From Thuidium tamariscinum (taxonomy: Eukaryota > Streptophyta > Bryopsida > Hypnales > Thuidiaceae), in NCBI GenBank assembly GCA_947034885.2, contig OX344758.2, positions 22,967,067-23,031,066 of the forward strand: a stretch of DNA of 64,000 nucleotides, given 5' to 3'. This document shows, in pieces, positions 25,640-36,365 of the stretch (positions are counted from its first letter, which is position 1; every line of letters starts with the position of its first letter). A model generated the notes under the pieces. The model saw only the letters and a program-made list of their open reading frames with translations. It made no database searches and was not told the DNA's origin. The translations under genes and the position numbers were made by a program.

Positions 25640-26000
25640 TCGGGAAGATTCGAAGGCATTCCGAATTTCGGTGCAGTGCCGTTGTGGCCGACGGTCATTT
25701 CGATTCAAGTTTGGAAATTTTCGAACTCGTTTGTCGGCTTGCTTCAGGTTTGTGACAACGGCTTTATAATTTCGATGGTTGCCGCTTCGTCGAATCGAAC
25801 AATCTGGGCAGGTCATGTGCTATTGGAATTGCATCGCACCTTTGTGTTCTGGACACTGCTCTCCGAGTGAAGTGTACGTGACTCAGTCAATTATCTCAGT
25901 GGAGCTTCTATGGTACAGTGCTAGTAGACTGCATCAACGCAAGATTGCAAGGGAATGGGATCAGCTGATCTTGTGTGAGTGTATTTGGTATGAAGTGATC
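25640..26000 (+). repeat. Dispersed repeat family D, copy 1
   Basis: Diverged direct repeat of 49860-50112: CGGTCATTTCGA, TTTGTGTTCTGGACACTGCT, GACTCAGTCAATTATCT, AGACTGCATCAACGCAAGAT and TTGGTATGAAGTGA. This copy has about 100 extra bases inside. Open frames cross it, but I recognise no product. Confidence 0.65.
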
Positions 26001-26584
26001 CATCATTTCTTGTACAAGTATCAAATTTTAGAAAGAAAGAAAAAATTTTGACACATGTAATCATAGGATCTTATACAATGCTGGTTTGAAAAAATGGGAA
26101 AAAAATTGCAAAAAATTTCATTGTGTGGATTGCAAGATATTAGCATCTAAATTGACAAAAATCATTTTTTTGGTTGTATTAAAAAAAACAAGGTAGTTGC
26201 ACTTCACAAGGTCACATTTGTATGAAAAAATGTTGATGTTGATGGTGCTACTTTGGATTCATTCTTCAAAGCAAGTTGGTTGCATGTTTGGAAAATTTCA
26301 AAATTAATCATTTAGAATTGTACAACTTATGGGAAAAAGATAGTAATTAGAAAGAAACAATGATTCAAAATAGTGAATTGTTAAGGATTTATTTATGAAA
26401 TTAACAAAATGCCAATCTTAATAAGGGTAATGTTGAAGTAAACAAACCACATACAATGATTTTATTTATTTCATAAATATTGAAAATTGAATGAAATAAA
26501 GGACTTCAAAGTTTGTTTTAGAATAGAGAATCTGTAATTATGTGCAAACTAAAACTTCTCATAAGGGAGAATTGCCTATAACCA

Positions 26585-26910
26585 ACCAAGACCCCATAGC
26601 TAACCTATACATTGATGTATTTCTAACCAAGGCTAGAATGTTTTTTTTTCCTCTTTTTCAAAGTTGGCACTAAAAATTTATGATACATGTCCCAAAGTAT
26701 GTAGTGTGCAAGAAAGTAGGAAGCAGTGAGTGGAAAAGTAGTTTTTTGAATGGTGAGAATTAGAAGAGTTTATGTGAATGAAAAGTTTAGTAAAAAAATC
26801 GCATCACAAAATATGCTATTTTAGTGTATGTTAAGAAGTTGTTCCTTCTTATTCTAACTCTGAAATTTCTCTTCAAAAATGGCATTTAAAAAATTTGAAT
26901 CCAACTAACA
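26585..26910 (+). repeat. Dispersed repeat family C, copy 2
   Basis: CCTATAACCAACC, AAGGCTAGAATG, CAAAGTTGGCACTAAAAATT, ATGTCCCAAAGT and AGTGAGTGGAAAAGTAG match 19020-19280. Confidence 0.55.
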
Positions 26911-28004
26911 AAATGAAGGTCCTCACTATTCTAGTTTCTTCTCCAATTTGAATTTTGATAAAATTTGTAATCTTAAATATTTTATTGCATCTTGAACTTT
27001 GAATGTAATTTCAATGTCTATTGTATTCTAATTAAAAAATGACATGAAAATTGAGTTTGCAACATAGTGCTTGTCATTGTAACATACACCCATATGAAAT
27101 TTTCAAATTTTTTTAAATAGTTTTTCAATTGATGTGATTTTTCTTCACTTCTTCTTTAGAAATGGTCAAAAAAGTCAATTCTCACAAAAGAAATCTAAAA
27201 ATTTTGTGAAGTGTAGAAGACATATAATTTCGTCTTTGAAAAATAAGTATAAAGATTTTCATACATATCTAGTTCAAAAATGGCAACAAATTGATTGATA
27301 GGCAATGAGGCTTGAAACCAGTGGTCATACGTCTGTCTGTCTTTTAAGGGTTAAACCAAGCAGCTTCATATTTTTCTTCCCACCCACCCACCCCAAAAGC
27401 AACTCTAAGGCATCTCGAAGGTCAATCCTGTCTTTTTTTCTTACACCATTGAAACGCAATTTCATTGCAAGGGCGTGATAAAAAAACCCACCAGCCACAG
27501 GTCGCGTGGCGGAGATTAAAAGACAAGAGACCACAACTTTGATGAACTTAAACAACAGGGGAGCCGGATGAACAGGCTGGTCGTGGCCTCATCTCTGTCT
27601 TAAGAAAGCAGATCGCATTGGTGCACAAACTTCCAAATAATATCGAAGTCACACAAAGGTCAATCCCTAACCAACCTTAGCAATTGAATCCATATAGCAA
27701 ATCCATACCGCAATCCGTGTTAACTAGACTTCTCAGAAGACGACCACACTCAACAGGATAATTACACACCCGTGGACTACATCCTCGAGGAAGCACGAAC
27801 ACCATAAAATGTGTATAACATCTAGTCAACGTAACTCTCATTTGGAAATACCGGTCACGTCAGTCACGTCACCTCTTGCAGATCAAATTATCAGTTAAGT
27901 AAGGCACTCGTTGCAAGCTCTCCGATCGTTGGTTTGCACAGTAGCCATAAATTTTTCTTCTAAAACGAAGTATCGAAGGTACGGAAATTAACCCAGGAAC
28001 TTAA

Positions 28005-28075
28005 GTAAACCGTTACGGAAGCGGGGAAAAGGCGAATAGTATTTGGAATCGGGACCTTTAACCAAATTAACTTGA
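28005..28075 (+). repeat. Short dispersed block (GGAAGCAGG), copy 3
   Basis: GTTACGGAAGCGGGGAAAAG ... ACCAAATTAACTTGAAGCTA. At 28147 CTGCTTCTACCTAGGTGAAA matches the block near 25545 behind copy 2. Confidence 0.45.
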
Positions 28076-28205
28076 AGCTAGAAGTGATCATGAAATACAA
28101 AATGAACACAAAATGAACGGCTCGAAGCAGGTATTTATATTTACCCTCTGCTTCTACCTAGGTGAAAGAACCCTTCAGACCAGATGACGTATAACAGGGA
28201 ACCTT

Positions 28206-28254
28206 GAACACTTCACGGGGCAGTGAATTTGGCCCGCTGCCCACGTGAAGTGTT
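28206..28254. repeat. 19 bp hairpin with G-box in one arm
   Basis: GAACACTTCACGGGGCAG and CTGCCCACGTGAAGTGTTC are inverted repeats with one bulge, separated by about 12 bases. The right arm contains CACGTG. GC-richer than its surroundings. Confidence 0.6.
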
Positions 28255-31200
28255 CACGCGGTGCCAGGTCGGGCACAGGGAGCTTCCCTCCGACATTCTC
28301 CACTGCGCCTCACTTTCCCGCTGTTTTTCATCCACAGGTTTGGGACTAGTACTGCGAGAGAAAAAGCTCGCGGGGACAGAATACTGTAGTCAACACGCCA
28401 AAGCTCCCCCTCTCCGTCCATCGGTGCGTAAAACGTTAAATCCTACCAACCAGCAGGGTGGATTCACCTCGGACTGAAAACAGGAATTTTTTATTTTTTG
28501 CCAAAAATTCTTTTTTGCAAATTCTGAATTCATATCAGGAATCAGTGATTTCCCAAATTAGCTAGGAGTGGCGTTGGACGTAACCTAGAAGGCTCGGTGC
28601 GGTGGATGGAGGAATGCCAGCCCTACTATACAGCTTCTGCGAAGTTGTTCGGGCGGAAGGTAAGGTAAAAACACTTGGACACAAGCTCGTAGGTCTCTTA
28701 CTCTCCTTAACCAAATTTGGTGTTTGCAAACCTTGAAGTTAAATGAAACCTAATTAAGTTGCTACTTCTTTCGTAGTTTTTAGATCTTTTAGATTTTTAA
28801 GAAATCTAATTTTAGCATGAAAAATTCAATTTTCAAAATGATTGATTACAATTTTTGTATTCAAGATTTTGTACAAAGGTGTCCATTGCAATCTTGACTT
28901 TCCATATTGTTGAAGGCTTTTGGAAATGAGCCTCAAACACATTAGATCTTAGGGAAACAATCACATTCGAAATTCATTTTAAGAAATTATAGAACAAATT
29001 TTGAGAAGCCACAAATTGATTGAGGTCAAATCGCACTTGCTGTTAGTAGATTACTCTAAAATCTCCAAAAATGCATTTTTTTACACAACATATGAATAAA
29101 TTATGAATTTTCACAATGCTAAGAAATTAGTGTTCCTACAACAATATTGTACAAATTAGATAGGAATTTGTAAAGACTATCACCTTAAGAGAAGGAGCAC
29201 AATTGGATTCACTTACTCAAATAGAAAATTCTACACCTTTAAGATTGTACAATTTTCAACACTTTTCAATTTTATTCATAAAAATGAAGGTGCTAATAGT
29301 TTAGTTGAAATGGACGAATTGTGCTCGAAGTTGAATTTTAGACTTCATTTGGGCATCGTATAATAGCTTCTTCTAAAAATAAAATAGAACTAGAAGAAGC
29401 AAGCTAACATTTATCCCTAAAAATCCACTTGAGATTTTAAACCCTCATGTAAGAGTTTTCAACAAATTCTATAGGGGTGTGTATGTGTGGATAGGACGTT
29501 TTTGGGGGACACTTTCAAACACCTCCTTTGAAATTTGGAACCTATCTTTTAGGTGGAGTATTGAAATCTCAAACGGATTTTTGGAGGTAAAATTTTAGTT
29601 GATTCCCCAACTTTTCTTAGATTTAAGTTTGAAGAAAAAATATAGTCTATTATGTCTAAATGAGGTCTAAAATTTGACTTCCATCACAATTCCTGCATTT
29701 CCACAACCATGACTGCAGGAGCTCATTTTTCTCCTAAATCATACATCCCACATGGTTTGTTTCACCGACCACTACTCTACTAGTATAAATAATTTCTCTT
29801 CTCTCCCATCTCAACACAAATTCGGATATGAGGCTCAAGTCAATATGTGGCACAGAACCCACATCATTGCTTCAATTTCCTTCTTGGAAATCTTGTGTTC
29901 TATAGCTTTGAAAAAATCAAATTGAAATTGAAATCAAAAGTAAATTGATGGGTCCTCAAAAGGTTGTGGAGCAGCCCCTTGATCTATCCAATAGGTACAT
30001 TCTGTCTAACCACGCCCCTGTAAATGCACCTAAATTTTTACTAACACCAAGTGCAATTTCACCTTTGGAGTCGAGCATGTTACGCCCTTTCTAGATTTCA
30101 CATGTGAAAAGAGGATCAAAAGACTTGAAGTCACTTTTGGTGTTTCAAATCCATCATGTTCAAACATTAAATCTTTCAATCCATTAGTGATATTTTTGTT
30201 TTTTGTTTTTTCCAAGTGTTCCCTACCATGACTAGTTTGAGTTCTGTAGGGTTATATTTTTTTTAAATTGATAAAGCATATCAAAATGTTTTTGTTTTTG
30301 TTCAATTGAAAGCAAATTTGTAGTAATTCAAAAAAGATCTTGGGCATTTAGGGATTAAAGGACATTATAAGACTTACAAGCACTTTAAAAGTCAAAATTT
30401 GAATTTTTACATACTTCTTCAACAATGTTCTAAAGGATAAGTAGTAAACTACAATTTCATTTATCTCTCTTACACTCTACTTGAATTTTCTTCAAAGTTG
30501 TTTACATTGTAGTCCTTACAAAACTTTGAACATAGCATCATCAAATCTCATAGCACACCACTCATCTGTCTCTTTGAAATTTTTCTTGGTGTGAGCTCAA
30601 GTACAACAACTACAACATGATATTTCTCACTATTTTTATATTTTCTTCAATAATTTCAAGTCCTTCTAAATGATTGTATGAAATCATTACAATTTCAATT
30701 TGATGTTTTCATTTTTTTTCAAAATGTGATTATTTCTTAGACATACATTAATATATTTGAAAATTTTCAAAATGATGAAATGTGTGATTTGGCTTTGGAA
30801 TGTTCTGAAGTATGCCAAAGCTCAAACATACAAAATCCTTTAAGGATTAAATATTATTATTCTAATATTTTATTCTGTGTGTGTGTAGAATGCTATCTCT
30901 ATGTAATTCTACATTCAAATTCAAAATTGTGTATGAAACATACTAAATAATATCCAATGTCAATGTAGCAATGCATTTCTTTCATCTTAAAAAAAAAAAT
31001 GATATCAAATTTTTGCGACAATTTCAAACTACTATAGAAAGGTTTGATTTCCACACACAAATTTGAGATCATACAATCCAATTATCATTTACAAGGGAAT
31101 TTATACTTTCAATGCACGCATAAATTCAAAAGACATACATTCCATTTCACTAAATCAATCAATTGCATCAGGCATGATGTACCACATTTCAAAAACTATT

Positions 31201-34200
31201 TGAACCTCACAATAATAATTTTTGGCTATAAATTTTGCAAGGATAGACGTCCTAATGTAATATGAATTGTAAGAATTCAATTAGCTCTTCAAAACTACTA
31301 CCTTTAACATTCAATTGGTTGAATGTGTAGAATTTGATAATCTTTAAAAAATTATTTCAAAAATAGAATAACTTTTAGAAAATATACAACATTTCCAAAA
31401 AATTAGTGTCCTAATTTTTGAATATGAAAAACAAATAACTAAACTTTATTTTATTGTTCTATGAATTAATCAATTCCTAAATCAACCTTGTTCTTTCATA
31501 TGTTGGTTTGCTTACAATTACAATCAAGTGACACTTTAAAATTCTTAGAGAATTAAACATTTATAATTTTATAATTTCAAAATCTCATAGTGAATCTTTA
31601 GACTTCTAAATTCTTTAATTTCGGTTATTTTTTATTCAAAACTTCAAATTTCTACTGAGCACTTCAAAATCAACAAGTGAATGTCATACTGTTAAATTTC
31701 TACATTCCTTAATTTCAAATTCCTTAATTTCTTTTTTTGGAAAAAATCCATGAAATAATTTGTTACTACGTCTTTACATGTGTGACTTTCTTAGATTCAA
31801 GTCATCTCCACAATAATGAATTGAAAATACTCAACTGTACTAATTTACAATTTATAGTGCACCAAACTAACAACAATAGATGTATAGTATAATATAATAT
31901 TGTACAATATAATTCTAGAAAACTAATCACCTCTACTTTATTTGCAAACTTCTTTTTTCATTCTAACCTTCAAACTTGAATATTGGGATCATTTTCAACC
32001 TCAATTTCTTAGGATAGTGGAGATTAACCCTTAAAATTTTCAACAACTTCCAAGATGTCTTGCATCATTTTGTAAATTGCAAAGAGAAGAAACTCACAAT
32101 GTGATGAGTCACTTCTGAGAGAAATTAACTACTGTATCTTATAGAAAACTAAGTCTTCATTATCTTAGCAAAGCATGGTTTCAATTCAATTAATTCCTAG
32201 TTTGCAAGATTAATTATAACATGAAAGTGAAGCCTACTTCAAGCAAAAATCCATATTTTGGCCTCCAGGAGGTCACTCGGCAAAAAGTAGAAAAGTACGT
32301 GAGTTAAACTATAGCGTGCATTTTTTTTTGGTAGTACAAAAAAGTGATAAATGATTTGGATGTACTTTACCTTGGATATAATTCTTCAATCATTATTATA
32401 TGTAAAATAGGATATTGATAAATGTCTTCAGTTTAAATATAGATAGATATAAACTAGTATGAGTATAAAATTGCACACCCTAAAAAAAATTAAAGATGAC
32501 TATAAACTCTAAACCTTCTTATAAAGGAATGAAAAATAACATGTTCTTAACCATTTAATGCTTGTAATATTGTAGCTAGATGTAATGGACATCAAGCACT
32601 TCACTTTTAAGCACTAATTGATACCTATAATAAAAATGAGAATACAAATGGATTAGAGTAGGAATTATATATCCAACTGTATTTTTGATTGGAGTGGAAG
32701 CATTCTATCAAACTTAGAAAATCACTCTATGATGGAATTGGGAGATCATGGTGTGTATTTGAACTAGATTTACCATATTCAAAAATGTGATTTTTAAAGA
32801 TTCATGCCTTTAAATTGAATAGAAATTGAAAAATAAAAGTACAAAAGATTCATTTTTATTTGATATCATCACCTCCGCATTGCAACTATTTATACCAAGA
32901 ATAATATAAATACTGTGAAGTTTATGAATGAGAAATTAAATAGGATTTTGGTTCAATTTTCCAAAATAAAATAAAGTGAATTATAAAGACTACGAGCAAT
33001 GTTGCAATCTTCCATATTAGGAATACAGTCCCATACATTTAGTTGATGAGTGGGAAAGATCTTTGAGTTAAATTTTCAAAAATACAAGTGAAGTGATTCA
33101 ACGTCTCTTGTCATTACCTCTTTCTTACAACCTTTCAATCAAGAATAAACCCACGTACCATTATTATGAAGTATATGAGGGAAAGTGACCTCTCTATTAA
33201 ATAGAAAATATGGTCAAGTTTTTAAAATTAAAAACAAAAAACTCTAGCAATATTTGTGGCAATGTTTGATGTATCACCTCCCCATTGCAGTCCAAATTCC
33301 ATATACATAACTATTGCAAAGTTCATGAATGAAAGTACCTTAGAAGAATGAACTTTAGTTCAAATTTTTATATGCTGAAAATAGTTGCTATTGATTGATT
33401 AAGATTAAAACACATACATTGCTAAAACATAAACAATAAAATATAATTCAAACAAGCAAATCAAGATAAAAAAAACTTGACAGTTGACTTTAAAAACCAA
33501 AAAACACAACATATTAAGTTAGTTGTATTTGTAATTTTTTCCTATGCTTTCAAATATGTTCTATACTTTTTTGTTTTGTTCACTAGTACTTTGATAGTTT
33601 GAGAACTCCACATTTATTTATTTATTTATTCAATAGTTCTGTATTATGAATGGCTTCATCTAAATTTCAAAACATAAATTCAAATTCTTCATACAGTTTA
33701 TGTCATTTGCATTTTGAAGAGATAAATGACAATGATGACAATATGTTTAATTGACCACTACATGGTTAATACAATACATGGATGAAATTAATCCCTAAAT
33801 GCCACCAAAGCCAATAAATAGTCATTTGGTCAATGGACGATTCAACAATAAATGCACTTTCTAGTAATTACATGGTTTCCTTTCAAGTTCTTTTAGGCTT
33901 CTTTGAAAAAGTGTACAATAAATGCTAGTGAAAATTTCTAATTGAGGCAATATTAATGCTCTTATACAAGAGTTTTTGTTAAATTAAATCACCAAAGATG
34001 ATTTCTTAGTATTCTTTTATACCTCCTAGATTATTGTTTTGAATCTCAAATTTAGCTTTAAAAATGATCTTTTCTAGAATTTACATCCAACTAATGAAAT
34101 GAATCTTACCAAATCTAATCTATATTCCAATTTGAATTTTGAAGACTTCATAAAATTCAATTTTCTATTGCAATGTGAAGTTCATAAATATATTTGTAGT

Positions 34201-34974
34201 AAATTAACTTACTAATTGTAGAATGACATGGAAATCTGGTTAACCTGTACAAGTTCTATACTATTATGCATGTCTATGGCAAACATTTTAGGAAGTGGCA
34301 TCCTATGCTTATTTTCAAGGTAACTAAGTTCCATATGCATAGAAACAAGTCTTGTAATAATTGGACCACAAATGAGTGAGGAAGTGGTCTTACAATAATA
34401 CTTGCTTTGAACATAATTAAATTTTAAATCATTTGAGATACAGAATTGATTTGTCACAAAATTGGAGCCAAAATTGAAGATCGAGTATAGTTTAGTGAGA
34501 GAACACACAAAATACACAAAATAGAAAAAACAAACAAACAATACGCATGTTTCTTAGGCCAATATTCTTGCTTCTTTATTCCAAATGTCCTCCATTTGAA
34601 TGCACTTGGAAATTTTCCCCTATCCACACCTTCTATTCAACTTTGGGTTGGAAACATAGAAATCTTTAGAAAATTCATGTAACTACCTAATACTGTTGTT
34701 TTGCCAAATTCAAGAAGTTAGTCCTTCACTAGTTAAATTGTAAACCTCTTTTCTACCTTTCCTTAAAGGTCAACAATTCTCTTGAAAACAAAAGTGTATT
34801 GAATGGGATGCCATTTTCTTCGTCCTCAACTACCTTTAACCACACTATGAGTTTCAGCAAACATCAAGCATTCCATCTAGTAATAAACTTCAAACTAACT
34901 ATACTATTTGAAACATCTTCAAGTATTTTTAACTAAATTTTCCTCAAGGAAATTTGAATTCACATGTAACCAAA
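28255..34974. other. 6.7 kb AT-rich gene desert
   Basis: After ~28.7 kb the DNA is very AT-rich. Open frames are short and composition-driven. Only the degenerate repeat at 32.9-33.4 kb is noted. Confidence 0.6.
32860..33390. repeat. Degenerate ~0.2 kb tandem repeat
   Basis: CATCACCTCCGCATTGCAAC (32867), CATTACCTCTTTCTTACAAC (33112) and TATCACCTCCCCATTGCAG (33271) each precede similar series with ATGAATGAGA- or TATGAGGGAA-like and TTCAATTTTCCAAAA-like segments. Spacing is uneven. Confidence 0.45.
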
Positions 34975-35110
34975 GTTGTTTCAAACTATTTTGAGCTTTT
35001 TGAAAGAAATTTTGAAGTTGAAACGACATAGGGCTCTAGAATGGTGTCCTATCAAAAATGTACATTGTATGTATATTGATGAAGGCTACCAAAAAATAAC
35101 GTGTACGAAT
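34975..35110 (-). repeat. Dispersed repeat family B, partial reverse copy
   Basis: TTTTGAAGTTGAAACGACAT followed by AGGGCTCTAGAATGGTGTCC is the reverse complement of the corresponding part of 46240-46535. Confidence 0.6.
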
Positions 35111-35793
35111 TGTGTACATTGAAGTTAGGGCTTCATATTAGGGCCTACTCCATTTAGACCTCTTACTCTATTTGAACCTATTGATCCACATTGCCTGCAA
35201 ATTGTAAGTAAAATAAAATATTATAGAATCAAATGTGTACAATAGCCATCTATATTTCAAATTGTTGGAAAGAGAAATTTTCTACTATTATAAAATTGTT
35301 AAATTATTATCAAGTGAATTTAATTCAGTTAAATTAGTGTCTAAAGAATTTTAAAATAATAAAAAAGGAATTAGTGAGCATCATGTTTTGGCTTCAAGTT
35401 TTTCTCAAAGAACACATGTGCCAAATTTCATATAGAAATTTATTTTTGTAAAGTGAAAAAGTCTTGGAAATTTTTTTATTAAAATATATTTGGATATATT
35501 TTATTCAAGAATGCAATAAGATGTCAATTTCATTCAAATGAAACAAAAAAAAAAGAAATATTTAGATAATTAAGTATACTTGTTTTAAAAGAATAGTTGA
35601 ACGTACAATGACATTCATTTTGGATACATTTTGATGCCCAATCAATCATAAGAAACAATATGAGTCTCTAATATTTTTAGGTAATCAAAAAAGTCATAAG
35701 GTCATTTTCCTTTCAATCAAACATACCATTTTCAATTCAAAGAATAGAAAAAATTTCCTTTTCTTACATCTAACTAATATTTGTTGAAAATGC

Positions 35794-36365
35794 CTAAGCT
35801 TGTTCAATAATCCTACCATGTAATTGTAATATGCGCTCCGGTTTGATGCTATCATTCATTTCAAAAGCAATTCTTAATCCTTCCCTTCTAGCTCCATCAA
35901 GGATTGGACCAATCTTCATGAATTTGTGTTGCAAGTAACTTAAAGGCCTAAAACAATTGTCATCGACTGCAGCCATTTGATCTGTATATATCAAATGCAT
36001 CTTTGTAATGGATTCTACATAGTCTGTTCCCTTCCTAACTAGTACTTTGCGCCGCCTCCTGTGGCCATTTGTTTTTTTTGTTCGATAAAGGTAGTAATAA
36101 GTCATTCCAAAGAACACGTGCATTTCGCTTTTATACCATATATAGATGAATTGAGATACTTGAGCTTTCATAGGTACATACTCTAAGTCATCCACCTTGA
36201 CAATGACATCATCTCCAACCTCATATAGCACTCCCCGTAGCATGCACTTTTGAATGTGTGTGTACACATATGTTCCCCAATCCTGTACTTGAAAATGAAG
36301 TTGTAAGAAGTTAGCTAACCTGGCATCGGCAGCTTTAGGGCGCGCTCTCCTACCCTTCTTTGTTC
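35794..36365 (-). pseudogene. C-terminal part of the Tnp2-like transposase, in a shifted frame
   Basis: The frame is open from about 36365 (GTKKGRRARPKAADARLANF, reading minus) down to the stop at 35794, so it overlaps the end of the main transposase frame by a few codons and needs no start of its own. It contains LRGVLYEVGDDVIVKVDD, QFIYIWYKSEMHVFFGMTYYY and a basic KKTNGHRRRRK stretch. A G-x-x-Y-x-V-G-D-x-V segment followed by an aromatic-rich strand resembles BAH-like domains, which I recall at the C-terminus of some Tnp2-type transposases. The simplest reading is a one-base indel near 36350-36370 in a ~1,130-residue protein. A very short intron is less likely because no good donor/acceptor pair is visible. 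Confidence 0.6.

Noticed and set aside
25439-25816. 125-codon minus-strand frame
   Set aside because: Lies across a dispersed repeat (family D) and resembles no protein; no splice-consistent extension.
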